From: a virus
Direction: 5' to 3' (one strand)
IMG/VR virus record: IMGVR_UViG_3300046740_000511
Location: 1-48,487 of that record
Length of the DNA: 48,487 nt
The position numbers and the translations under genes are program-made. The notes below the pieces were generated by a model that saw only the letters and a program-made list of their open reading frames with translations, made no database searches and was not told the origin of the DNA. This document shows, piece by piece, positions 1-5,488 of the stretch. The stretch's first letter is position 1. Each line of letters opens with the position of its first letter.

Positions 1-15
1 GTCGCAATGATGAAC
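1..15. repeat. Terminal direct repeat, left copy (candidate cos overhang)
   Basis: GTCGCAATGATGAAC is repeated exactly at 48473-48487. It may be an assembly overlap of a circular molecule or filled-in cohesive ends. The position, about 90 bp upstream of the terminase small subunit gene, is where lambda-like phages carry cos. Confidence 0.8.
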
Positions 16-229
16 CCTTGCCCCCGGTGGGGTCTTTCCACAGGACCCATAAAAACATAAGCAATATCAATCACTTATACACGTCACAGGGCATCGATGG
101 TCAGGCTTGTTTGATGCTGAATCATTGGGCCGGTCGTCGTGTCCTACCCTGTGGGCAAGTGCGTCCGGCCTCACGATTCAGCATAAAAACAGCCACTTTA
201 TCGCAGCACAAAACATGCTGGTTTCGCGC
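16..229. other. Non-coding end region, AT-richer than the genome
   Basis: No convincing gene. This stretch joins 48386-48472 across the circular junction to give about 330 bp of non-coding DNA between the end of the gene at 230 and the terminase small subunit gene. It holds a small hairpin (GGGTC 30-34 with GACCC 44-48) and the large inverted repeat at 114-184. The base composition differs from the GC-rich coding regions, as expected for a cos or promoter region. A 71-codon plus-strand frame here has no ribosome binding site and atypical composition. Confidence 0.6.
114..184. repeat. Long interrupted inverted repeat (cruciform or structured RNA)
   Basis: ATGCTGAATC (114-123) is the exact reverse complement of GATTCAGCAT (175-184). 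Inside it, GGCCGG (128-133) pairs with CCGGCC (165-170), and a CCC-TGT-GGG hairpin lies near the apex. The 4-nt segments between the stems do not pair. Neither strand has a U-tract after the stem, so it is not a classical terminator. It may serve packaging (cos region) or be a small RNA. Confidence 0.5.
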
Positions 230-946
230 TTAGCCATGCGAGCGAGCCCGGTCGAGCTGCTTTTGAATCGCTGCTAGGGCAAGGGTCGGACCCTGCTGCA
301 ACGTGAGCTCGAGCGTGCGCGCGAGCGTGGGAATGCGGGGCAGCGGTACCGACCTCCGCGTGAGATCGTACAGCTTACGTATCTGTGGGCGTCTCTTACC
401 CCCCATCACTTTGTAGATGCCCCTGCGCCGATCCAGCTCCAGGTAGGCAAGCCTGCTCCCATTGCGGATGGCCTCGCGTACCGCCTTTGCGTTGCGTACC
501 TTGCGCGGCAGCGAGCGCGACTGTCGTTTGAGTTTGCCTAGGGCTCGGATGATGAGCGACGGGCGAACGGCACGCTTTCTGCCGGCAGGGAGCGAGCCTT
601 TGGCCTGCCCGGCTGCGGCCTCGGTAGGAATCGCGAGGCCGCCGCGGCGAGCTCGTTCCCCGATGCCGCTCTCGAGCCGCCGCATGTAGTCCTCGGTGTG
701 CCCGAGAGTCGCCTCCATTTCGGCCATCCGCGAGCCGGTCGCGCGCTCGACTAGCGCGCGGCGCTCGGTGAATTTGTTCCGGAGCGTGAGGCTCGATGCC
801 ATTTGCTGTTGCCAAATCCGGCGGCCGGCAAACGCGAGGCCGTTGAGCGTTTCGCGCGCCGCGTAGGGGATCGAGCGCTTCGCGAGCTGCTCGAGCTCGC
901 GTTGCATTTCGTCGAGGCCGCGGATCTCGATGTTCGGAACGATCAC
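230..946 (-). CDS. Probable virion morphogenesis (tail-completion-like) protein
   Basis: 238 residues, very basic (many Arg). The N-terminal pattern EIRGLDEMQRELEQL, followed by a segment of the type PYAARETLNGLAFAGR, is common in small head-tail or tail-completion proteins of tailed phages (HK97 gp10-like or minor tail proteins). A later YKVMGG...KLYDLTRRSV segment also recurs in such proteins. It lies away from the structural cluster on the linear map, but next to it across the circular junction, as the last minus-strand gene before the end region. The start at 946 gives a canonical N-terminus. The family is inferred from sequence pattern only. Confidence 0.55.
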   Translation of the reverse strand: MIVPNIEIRGLDEMQRELEQLAKRSIPYAARETLNGLAFAGRRIWQQQMASSLTLRNKFTERRALVERATGSRMAEMEATLGHTEDYMRRLESGIGERARRGGLAIPTEAAAGQAKGSLPAGRKRAVRPSLIIRALGKLKRQSRSLPRKVRNAKAVREAIRNGSRLAYLELDRRRGIYKVMGGKRRPQIRKLYDLTRRSVPLPRIPTLARTLELTLQQGPTLALAAIQKQLDRARSHG

Positions 947-1038
947 TGAACAGGCAACCAGCGAACGGTCAAAATTTCGCCAAACTGACGACGGCGGGTT
1001 CGCGGCGCCCTGCGGCCGGTGTGCGGTAGGTGAGCGAA

Positions 1039-1080
1039 AGGTGATCCCTGAGGGATCATCTCATCACCTGGCGATCACCT
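1039..1080. promoter_or_regulatory. Nested palindromes, candidate operator
   Basis: TGATCCC (1042-1048), TGA, GGGATCA (1052-1058) form a perfect palindrome. AGGTGATC (1039-1046) has an exact inverted match GATCACCT (1073-1080), and another ATCACCT lies at 1063-1069. The block lies in the 189-bp gap between two minus-strand genes (end 1136, start 946). A DNA-binding protein site is more likely than a terminator because there is no U-tract. Confidence 0.5.
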
Positions 1081-1135
1081 TGCCGGCGGCCGGGCCTCGA
1101 ACGCCCCTATAGAGAGTTTCCCGGGCGAGGTCCCA

Positions 1136-1471
1136 TTACGTCCCGTTCGAGCTGCTCGCGCGCCGCAGCAGGGGGCGCAGGCGCCGGCAAAGCGCCTCTA
1201 GTCGCTGCGCGGTTAACGCCTGCTCCAGGCGCAGGCGTTCAAAGTCGCGTTGCAGCTCGCCCGCGTGCGGCTCGAGCGCCTCGCGCAGCGCGGCGGTGTT
1301 AACCAACCACTTGCTCGCCTGGATGCCGCGAGGCATGCGTTTGTCGCCAATTGACCGCAGCAGGCGCCCGCCGAGCTCGCCGTCGAGGCGCCGCAGCCGT
1401 CGCAACGCCTGGCGCTTACATAATCCCATCAGCGAGGCCGCGACGGCGACGGATACCCATTCGGTCGTCAC
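1136..1471 (-). CDS. Small helix-turn-helix, excisionase-like DNA-binding protein
   Basis: 111 residues. The first ~65 look like a winged HTH of the excisionase/MerR type: EWVSVAVAASLMGLCKRQAL (helix-turn-helix), a basic RRLRRLDGELG segment, then a wing and a RGIQASKWLVNTAALREAL-type helix. The C-terminal ~45 residues are a predicted charged helix (ELQRDFERLRLEQAL), possibly for dimerisation. Candidate roles are excisionase, terminase-small-subunit-like protein or regulator; the sequence does not decide. It follows 1489-1860 in the same direction with a 17-bp gap, so it is probably co-transcribed with it. Confidence 0.55.
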   Translation of the reverse strand: MTTEWVSVAVAASLMGLCKRQALRRLRRLDGELGGRLLRSIGDKRMPRGIQASKWLVNTAALREALEPHAGELQRDFERLRLEQALTAQRLEALCRRLRPLLRRASSSNGT

Positions 1472-1488
1472 TACGGCGACGCCCGGGG

Positions 1489-1860
1489 TCAGCCATCGCC
1501 CCCGGTGCGCCGCGGGCGCAACCAGCCATCCGGGCCCGGCTCGAGCTCGACCGGCTCGCCGTCAACGGTGCACTCCAGCGCCGGCGAGCGCTGCGGATCG
1601 TGTGACACCTCGATCACGTGCCAACACGCCGGCTCGGGGGCGACTAGGTCCGCGACGCGCAAGCGAGCCGGCGCGGCACCATCGGCTCGTGTGAGGAGGA
1701 CGGGGGGCGCCGGCGGCTGTCGCAACCATTCTCGCACCCATAGGTGCATTTCGCTGTCCTGCCCGAACGCCTCGATCGCATCCGCCTCGCTGCCGATGCA
1801 ACGCGGCCCGGGCGATGTAGGTGCCGCAGGGACGGCGGTCGGCGGTCGGTTGTTAACCAC
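1489..1860 (-). CDS. Hypothetical protein
   Basis: 123 residues, starting at a GTG (1860) that overlaps the end of the upstream gene by 8 bp, which indicates translational coupling. The N-terminus is Pro/Ala-rich, followed by an acidic, Trp-containing middle (SEMHLWVREWLRQPP) and a beta-rich C-terminus (VDGEPVELEPGPDGWLRP). I recognise no domain. The start region overlaps one of the clustered GTTAAC sites. Confidence 0.5.
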   Translation of the reverse strand: MVNNRPPTAVPAAPTSPGPRCIGSEADAIEAFGQDSEMHLWVREWLRQPPAPPVLLTRADGAAPARLRVADLVAPEPACWHVIEVSHDPQRSPALECTVDGEPVELEPGPDGWLRPRRTGGDG

Positions 1861-1881
1861 CCACCGAGGTTAACACCTCGC
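1852..1881. promoter_or_regulatory. Paired GTTAAC sites, one inside a palindrome
   Basis: GTTAAC occurs at 1852-1857 and 1869-1874. The second is the centre of CGAGGT-TAAC-ACCTCG (1866-1881). Further GTTAAC copies lie at 1212, 1298 and, near the other end, at 48403, 48417 and 48430. The site overlaps coding sequence, so it could be a protein-binding site or chance. Confidence 0.3.
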
Positions 1882-2359
1882 TGCGGCGCGCGCTGCTCCA
1901 GGCGCGATGAGCGTGCCGCAGCGCCCGCTCGGCGAGCTTGCGGGCCTCCGCGATGCGTCGGGCGCTGCCCGGGCCCGACGGGTGACCGCAGGCAACCTCG
2001 AGCGCCCTGCGGTCGCTGCAAAGGGCGAGCGCTGCCCGGGCGAGCTCGCCGAGCTGGGCGAGCAGGCCTGCGCCGCGGCAGGCGGGCGACGTGTAGTGCA
2101 CCTCGAGCAAGCGGCGCTCATCGGGCGCGAGCAGCGCCCACGCCGCGCGCAGGCGCCGCACGCGCCCCTCGTGAGGCCTCGCTCGCTCGATGGCATCCCA
2201 CGCCGCATCGCTGCCCTGCGCGCTGCCCGGGCCGCGCTCGAGCGCCGCCACGACCGCAGCATGCCCCGACCGCTGCCCGAGCAGCGCCGGCGCCTCGCAC
2301 AATAGCCACTCTAGATCGGGATCTCGAACGAGCTCGCGCGCCGCCACGCGTGCGAGCAT
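1853..2359 (-). CDS. Hypothetical helical protein, possibly a late-gene transcription regulator
   Basis: 168 residues, mostly alpha-helical. The central part, RLRAAWALLAPDERRLLEVHY, resembles the helix before the HTH in sigma-70-region-4-like phage regulators (ArpU/RinA/DUF1492 type), but the matching recognition helix is not clear. It sits after a plus-oriented copy of the repeated element (2368-2432) and a terminator (2480-2512), so it probably has its own promoter in 2360-2480. The functional assignment is weak. Confidence 0.5.
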   Translation of the reverse strand: MLARVAARELVRDPDLEWLLCEAPALLGQRSGHAAVVAALERGPGSAQGSDAAWDAIERARPHEGRVRRLRAAWALLAPDERRLLEVHYTSPACRGAGLLAQLGELARAALALCSDRRALEVACGHPSGPGSARRIAEARKLAERALRHAHRAWSSARRSEVLTSVGG

Positions 2360-2367
2360 AGCCCGCC

Positions 2368-2432
2368 CCGTTTCGGCGATCGATTTTTCGCGGTCGCCCT
2401 CCAGGGTGGCCGCCGGCGGCCGTTCTGATCAG
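2368..2432 (+). repeat. Inverted, diverged copy of the repeated start element
   Basis: Read on the plus strand this copy begins CCGTTTCGGCGATCGATTTT, continues through CCTCCAGGGT and ends CGTTCTGATCAG. The same order of blocks appears on the minus strand at 2956-3024, 3326-3393 and later copies (CCGTTTCGGCGAGCGATCT, CTCCAGGTTCGG, TTCTGATGGG). It is the only copy in opposite orientation, and no plus-strand start codon follows directly. Confidence 0.55.
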
Positions 2433-2479
2433 TACGGGCAGGTCGCGCTCAAAGTCCCGTTTTGGGACGCCCCGGAACG

Positions 2480-2512
2480 AAAAACGGGCGTCGCTCCGTA
2501 GAGGGACGCCCC
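2480..2512 (-). terminator. Rho-independent terminator
   Basis: On the minus strand GGGGCGTCCC (2512-2503) pairs with GACGCCCG (2492-2485) and is followed by a run of five T (2484-2480). It ends the transcript of 2531-2964. Confidence 0.75.
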
Positions 2513-2530
2513 GATGTAGGTGCGGCGCGG

Positions 2531-2752
2531 TCAGCTGTAGCGGCCCGCGAGCGCGAGCGCCTCGTGTAGGCAATCGTCGGCATCATCGGCCGAACCCGCG
2601 AGCGCCCGCTCGCACGCGGCGACGGTGTAGGGCTCGCCCAGCAAGTCGGCCTCGCGCCGCAGGCGCTCGATGGTGCGGTGCTCGCCGGCGGTGAGCTTGC
2701 GGGTCGTGTGTGGGCCGATCACGGCGGTGCGCGCCTCGCGTGGGTACATCAC
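2531..2752 (-). CDS. Small hypothetical protein
   Basis: 73 residues, starting at GTG 2752 or the adjacent ATG 2749, overlapping the stop of the upstream gene. It is helical and mixed-charge: HRTIERLRREADLLGEPYTV followed by an acidic stretch (ALAGSADDADDCLHEAL). No domain is recognised. It is the second gene of the first cassette, directly followed by a terminator. Confidence 0.5.
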   Translation of the reverse strand: MMYPREARTAVIGPHTTRKLTAGEHRTIERLRREADLLGEPYTVAACERALAGSADDADDCLHEALALAGRYS

Positions 2753-2964
2753 GGTTTCACCGCGGCGTCGATCGTCCAGTCACCCACACACACTAGCGTC
2801 GGCTCAACCTCGACGATCGTCGTCCAGCCGGCGTCGCTGCTCCAGCGCGAGGCGTCCTCGCGCACTACGCGGCGAAACACGCCCGGCGCGATTTCCAGCT
2901 TTGCGCCCCGGTAAAGCCTGGAGGCCGTCCGAACCTTGATCGTCGTTGCGTCGCTCATACCCAT
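2749..2964 (-). CDS. Cassette gene 1, small hypothetical protein
   Basis: 71 residues from ATG 2964 (MGMSDAT...), or 69 from ATG 2958. The start lies in the repeated element 2956-3024. The protein looks like a small beta-barrel: LYRGAKLEIAPGVFRRVVRE, then WTTIVEVEPTLVCVGDWTID. There is no Shine-Dalgarno motif before either ATG. A hairpin (3041-3074) insulates it from the upstream gene. Function unknown; the context (array of short cassettes) suggests a host-interaction or accessory role. Confidence 0.6.
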   Translation of the reverse strand: MGMSDATTIKVRTASRLYRGAKLEIAPGVFRRVVREDASRWSSDAGWTTIVEVEPTLVCVGDWTIDAAVKP

Positions 2965-3024
2965 CAGAACGACCGCGCGCGCCGAACCTGGAGCGCGCAG
3001 CGCGAGATCGCTCGCCGAAACGGC
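2956..3024 (-). promoter_or_regulatory. Repeated start element, copy E1
   Basis: Minus-strand order of blocks: CCGTTTCGGCGAGCGATCTC, then CGCGCTCCAGGTTCGGCGCG, then TTCTGATGGGTATG, which contains the start codon of 2749-2964. GCGAG-CGAT-CTCGC inside it is a perfect inverted repeat. Near-identical at E2, E4 and E5. It probably holds a promoter, operator or translation signal. Confidence 0.7.
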
Positions 3025-3040
3025 ACGGCACAAAACGACG

Positions 3041-3074
3041 CGAGCCCGGCTGCTCCTCGCGGAGGCCGGGCCCG
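3041..3074. terminator. Repeated 34-bp hairpin, copy 1
   Basis: CGAGCCCGGC (3041-3050), TG, CTCC-TCGC-GGAG, GCCGGGC. The stem is about 11 bp with a 2-nt bulge. It lies between the end of 3098-3334 and the element E1 of the next gene. It has no U-tract, so it could be a Rho-independent-like terminator for GC-rich hosts, an RNA processing site or an antitermination signal. Confidence 0.6.
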
Positions 3075-3097
3075 GGTGTGCGCGTTGCGCGGTGTCG

Positions 3098-3334
3098 TTA
3101 GGAGGTGAGGCCCGAGACATCGACAACGGCGCCGTTGGTAGCGAAGCGGGCGCAGGCGTTCGCGGCCTCGATGTAGGTGAGCTCGCCGGCGCCGTCGTAG
3201 CATTCGGACACGAATTCGAGGGTGTCGTCGGCATCGTTGACGGTGTAGCCGTTGAGCATCGAGAACACATCGGCGACGACCGCGTTGAGGGTGACGCCGA
3301 GGGCGGTGAGGGTTGCTGCGTTGTGCATACCCAT
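3098..3334 (-). CDS. Cassette gene 2, small acidic hypothetical protein
   Basis: 78 residues from ATG 3334. It begins MGMHNAATLT; the same MGMHNA opening is found in the genes starting at 5001 and 5368, so the repeated element reaches into the coding sequence. The rest is acidic and helical (NGYTVNDADDTLEFVSECYD, then AANACARFATNGAVVDVSG) with two Cys. No family recognised. It is a single-gene unit between hairpin 1 and element E2. Confidence 0.6.
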   Translation of the reverse strand: MGMHNAATLTALGVTLNAVVADVFSMLNGYTVNDADDTLEFVSECYDGAGELTYIEAANACARFATNGAVVDVSGLTS

Positions 3335-3393
3335 CAGAACGACGGATCGCGCCGAACCTGGAGCGCGCAGCGAAAGATCGCTCGCCGCAATGG
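3326..3393 (-). promoter_or_regulatory. Repeated start element, copy E2
   Basis: Same block order as E1 (AGCGATCTTTCGCTGCGCGC, CTCCAGGTTCGGCGCG, TTCTGATGGGTATG). It ends in the start codon of 3098-3334. Confidence 0.7.
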
Positions 3394-3410
3394 TACAGCC
3401 CGAAATGGCG

Positions 3411-3444
3411 CGAGCCCGGCTGCTCCTCGCGGAGGCCGGGCCCG
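3411..3444. terminator. Repeated 34-bp hairpin, copy 2
   Basis: Identical in its stem to the hairpin at 3041. It lies directly after the stop of 3457-3675 and before element E2. Confidence 0.6.
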
Positions 3445-3456
3445 GGTGTGTGCTGA

Positions 3457-3675
3457 TCAGCGGGGTTTGAGGATGCGCGACACGTTGCGAAAGCATTTGC
3501 CGGCCTCGCCGGCGTCGAGCTGCTCGGCCTCAGGCTCCTCGCGGAGGTGCGCGGGCACGATGCGCTGGAGCAGCGTTTGCGCCTCAACTAGGTTGAGCGC
3601 GGCCTCGGCGCGCTGCGCGGAAACGTTACTGAACTGCCATTTGTATTCCCGCCGCTCGCTGCCCCTCATACCCAT
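3457..3675 (-). CDS. Cassette gene 3, small hypothetical protein
   Basis: 72 residues from ATG 3675 (MGMRGSERREYKWQF). It is predicted largely helical (AQRAEAALNLVEAQTLLQRI, then LREEPEAEQLDAGEAGKCFR) and rich in Glu and Arg. No domain recognised. The start lies in a shortened copy of the repeated element (E3), which keeps the start block and the CCAGGTTC block but lacks the distal part; a different hairpin (3716-3741) stands upstream. Confidence 0.55.
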   Translation of the reverse strand: MGMRGSERREYKWQFSNVSAQRAEAALNLVEAQTLLQRIVPAHLREEPEAEQLDAGEAGKCFRNVSRILKPR

Positions 3676-3705
3676 CAGAACGGCACCGCGCGCGGAACCT
3701 GGAGC
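3667..3705 (-). promoter_or_regulatory. Repeated start element, shortened copy E3
   Basis: Contains the TTCTGATGGGTATG start block and the TCCAGGTTC block. The distal GCGAGCGATC block is missing and is replaced by CGCCGTTTTGTG next to a different hairpin. Confidence 0.6.
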
Positions 3706-3715
3706 ACAAAACGGC

Positions 3716-3741
3716 GACGCCCCCGATTTCTCGGGGGCGTC
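3716..3741. terminator. Perfect 11-bp hairpin
   Basis: GACGCCCCCGA (3716-3726), loop TTTC, TCGGGGGCGTC (3731-3741). On the minus strand it is followed by GCCGTTTTG, giving a moderate U-rich tail. It takes the place of the 34-bp hairpin in this unit. Confidence 0.65.
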
Positions 3742-3916
3742 ACTTTGCCGACTGATCGCCTCGGCGGGGCTATCCTCGATTTGCCGCGAGAGCGAGCGGC
3801 GCAGCCTGATTTTGAGTCTCGGTGGCTGTCTCTGAGACTGCCCTATCCCTTTCGGGGCGCCGTCGCCGGCTTAGGCCTTGGGTCGCCGCCCTCGCGTCGT
3901 TGCCCTCGATGATAGT

Positions 3917-3974
3917 GAACGGCGCTCGCGAGCAAACCTGGAGCGAGCAGCGGCAGATCGCTCGCCGAAACGGC
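3917..3974 (-). repeat. Repeated start element, copy E3b, start block decayed
   Basis: CCGTTTCGGCGAGCGATCTG, GCTCGCTCCAGGTTTGCTCG and CGCCGTTCAC are recognisable, but the terminal GATGGGTATG block is lost. No gene start follows. Confidence 0.55.
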
Positions 3975-3990
3975 ACGCCTCGAAATGACG

Positions 3991-4026
3991 CGAGCCCGGC
4001 TGCTCCCTCGCGGAGGCCGGGCTCGG
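3991..4026. terminator. Repeated 34-bp hairpin, copy 3 (one-base insertion)
   Basis: Same stem as at 3041 with CTCCCTCGCGGAG in the apex, one C more than the other copies. It lies just after the stop of 4050-4562. Confidence 0.6.
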
Positions 4027-4049
4027 GGGGGCGCCGCAGCGCGGCCCGC

Positions 4050-4562
4050 TCACGCCGCGCTACGCTTCGCGGCGCGGTAGGCGGCAGCGAGCTCGCCCCG
4101 CTGCGCGCGAGAGCAAACGCGGGCGACCTCGCCGCTGCAATCGGCATCGATCGCGATGATGAGCTCGACGCATCGGGCGATCGGGCCGTAGCCGTCGATC
4201 CAGGCGGTGAGCGCATCGAGCAGCGCCTCGCGGGCGCTGTAGGCGTCGAGGCGCCCGGTGAGAACGGGGCGGCCCTTTTCGACGCGCACCTCGGCGAGAC
4301 GGTAATCCGCGACGCCGGCGGCCGCCTGGAGGCGCTCGAGCTCGGCGGTGAGCGCCGGGCCGCGCAGGGCGTCGAGGCGCTCGCGAGCGGCCTTGCAGGC
4401 CTCGCACGCGTGCTCGACGGTGCGGCGTCCGAAGTGGCCGACCGTGTAGCGCCAAGCGGTACCGCGGCCCGTGCAACCGTGAATCGCCGCCCACACATGC
4501 GGGAACGCGCAGCAGGCCTTTGCAGTCTTACCGTTTTTCCAAGTCGTCGTTGCCATACCCAT
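4050..4562 (-). CDS. Cassette gene 4, hypothetical protein with Cys/His cluster
   Basis: 170 residues from ATG 4562 (MGMATTTWKNGKTAKACCAF). Residues ~15-60 hold several Cys and His (ACCAF, IHGC, VGHFGRRTVEHACEACKAAR) that could bind zinc. The remainder alternates helix and strand (ADYRLAEVRVEKGRPVLTGR, then ALLDALTAWIDGYGPIARCV). It is the second-largest gene of the array. No known family recognised. Element E4 precedes it and hairpin 3 follows. Confidence 0.6.
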   Translation of the reverse strand: MGMATTTWKNGKTAKACCAFPHVWAAIHGCTGRGTAWRYTVGHFGRRTVEHACEACKAARERLDALRGPALTAELERLQAAAGVADYRLAEVRVEKGRPVLTGRLDAYSAREALLDALTAWIDGYGPIARCVELIIAIDADCSGEVARVCSRAQRGELAAAYRAAKRSAA

Positions 4563-4622
4563 CAGAACGACAGCTCGCGCCGAACCTGGAGCGCGCAGCG
4601 CGAGATCGCTCGCCGGAACGGC
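4554..4622 (-). promoter_or_regulatory. Repeated start element, copy E4
   Basis: Full-length copy: GGCGAGCGATCTCGCGCTGC, CTCCAGGTTCGGCGCGAGC, TTCTGATGGGTATG. It ends in the start codon of 4050-4562. Confidence 0.7.
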
Positions 4623-4664
4623 ACGTACCGAAAAGCTCCATTGGAAACGCCGGCAAAAATGGCA

Positions 4665-4698
4665 CGAGCCCGGCTGCTCCTCGCGGAGGCCGGGCTCG
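4665..4698. terminator. Repeated 34-bp hairpin, copy 4
   Basis: Perfect copy of the hairpin, between the stop of 4717-5001 and element E4. Confidence 0.6.
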
Positions 4699-4716
4699 AT
4701 GTGCGCCGGGGGGCGC

Positions 4717-5001
4717 TTAGTAGCGGCAGCGGCGCGCGTAAGTGACGGGCGCTTGGTAGCCCTCATAGGTGGGGCCGCTGTAGAACCATTCGATTCGCTC
4801 GGGGGCGAGGTAGGCGCTCGCGGTCGTGCCGTTGCCCGCGCAGCAGGCGCCGCCGGCGACGGCGAGCTCGGGGCACGCTGCGGCGGGCGTTGCCACCGCG
4901 TCGCCGCGGGCGCCGGCGAGCAGGAAATCGAGGAGCGAGAACGTGCGCGAGCGGGTTGCGATCGAGACGGTGTTGCGGGCTGCTGCGTTGTGCATACCCA
5001 T
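4717..5001 (-). CDS. Cassette gene 5, small hypothetical protein
   Basis: 94 residues from ATG 5001 (MGMHNAAARNTVSIATRSRT). The middle is Ala-rich with a cluster of Cys (PAAACPELAVAGGACCAGNG) and the C-terminus is aromatic (RIEWFYSGPTYEGYQAPVTY). No domain recognised. It shares its first six residues with the genes starting at 3334 and 5368. It is a single-gene unit with element E5 upstream and hairpin 4 downstream. Confidence 0.55.
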   Translation of the reverse strand: MGMHNAAARNTVSIATRSRTFSLLDFLLAGARGDAVATPAAACPELAVAGGACCAGNGTTASAYLAPERIEWFYSGPTYEGYQAPVTYARRCRY

Positions 5002-5060
5002 CAGAACGACGGCTCGCGCCGAACCTGGAGCGCGCAGCGAAAGATCGCTCGCCGTAACGG
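4993..5060 (-). promoter_or_regulatory. Repeated start element, copy E5
   Basis: Near-identical to E2. It ends in the start codon of 4717-5001. A 58-nt spacer without a gene lies between it and hairpin 5. Confidence 0.7.
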
Positions 5061-5118
5061 GGCGTTGCACAACGTAACACGCTGTAACCGTCTGCAATTG
5101 ACACGGGCCAAAATGGCG

Positions 5119-5152
5119 CGAGCCCGGCTGCTCCTCGCGGAGGCCGGGCTCG
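5119..5152. terminator. Repeated 34-bp hairpin, copy 5
   Basis: Perfect copy of the hairpin, just after the stop of the cassette gene at 5178-5368. Confidence 0.6.
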
Positions 5153-5177
5153 ATGTGCGCCGGGCGGCGCGCGCCGG

Positions 5178-5368
5178 TCACAGACCGATCGCGCTGCATA
5201 GGATGTAGGCGGTAAAGCCGTGCACGTCGGGCGTGCCGTTCGCTTTCGCGATCGCGCCGGCGGCGACTCGCTCGCGGTGAGCGGGCGTCGGTAGAGGTCG
5301 CCCCCCGGCTGCATACGTGAGTCCGGGTGTGCGGCTGTCGTCAAGCGGGTCGCGTTGTGCATACCCAT
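5178..5368 (-). CDS. Cassette gene 6, interrupted at a G6 run (frameshift)
   Basis: Starts at ATG 5368 (MGMHNATRLTTAAHPDSRMQ), but the zero frame runs through hairpin 5 with no plausible protein. A -1 step at the G run (complement of 5301-5306) gives a 63-residue product whose second part reads GGRPLPTPAHRERVAAGAIA, then NGTPDVHGFTAYILCSAIGL, ending at TGA 5178-5180, just before the hairpin as in the other cassettes. The site reads G GGG GGC in the zero frame, a canonical slippery heptamer. A real -1 frameshift, a one-base deletion or a sequencing error are all possible. Function unknown. Confidence 0.5.
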
Positions 5369-5428
5369 CAGATCGGCAGCTCGCGGCCGACCTTGATCAA
5401 CCCTGATCAGATCGCTCGCCGGAACGGC
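5360..5428 (-). promoter_or_regulatory. Repeated start element, diverged copy E6
   Basis: The start block (GATCTGATGGGTATG) and the GGCGAGCGATCTGATC block are kept, but the middle reads GATCAAGGTCGGCCGCG instead of CTCCAGGTTCGG. It begins the gene at 5178-5368. A plus-strand gene starts 61 bp beyond it. Confidence 0.6.
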
Positions 5429-5488
5429 ACGGTCACCCCTGGAGCGCGGGCCTCGCCACCCTGCGGCCGCGGTGTCACATTTCGGGCT

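Larger units (their letters stand above)
3742..4049. other. Gene-poor unit with a decayed cassette
   Basis: Between 3676 and 4049 there is no convincing gene. A minus-strand frame from about 3913 to 3770 (47 codons, ending ...PLALAANRG) lies where a cassette gene should be. The expected start block is replaced by TTCACTATCATCGAGG, so no ATG, GTG or TTG start exists. The upstream element (E3b, 3917-3974) and a hairpin (3991-4026) are still present. This looks like a cassette that lost its gene start, or a spacer. Confidence 0.45.

Noticed and set aside
18-233. 71-codon plus-strand frame in the end region
   Set aside because: No ribosome binding site. It overlaps the large hairpin and proposed cos region and lies opposite to all neighbours.
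2936-4745. Long plus-strand open frames across the cassette array
   Set aside because: They run through hairpins and elements on the other strand, have no ribosome binding sites, and their protein sequences repeat the reverse reading of the repeats (for example EPGARSERSLA). They are GC-rich shadows.
5301-5306. Certain programmed frameshift
   Set aside because: Not claimed as certain: a six-base homopolymer is also the commonest site of sequencing error, so it is listed only as a candidate.
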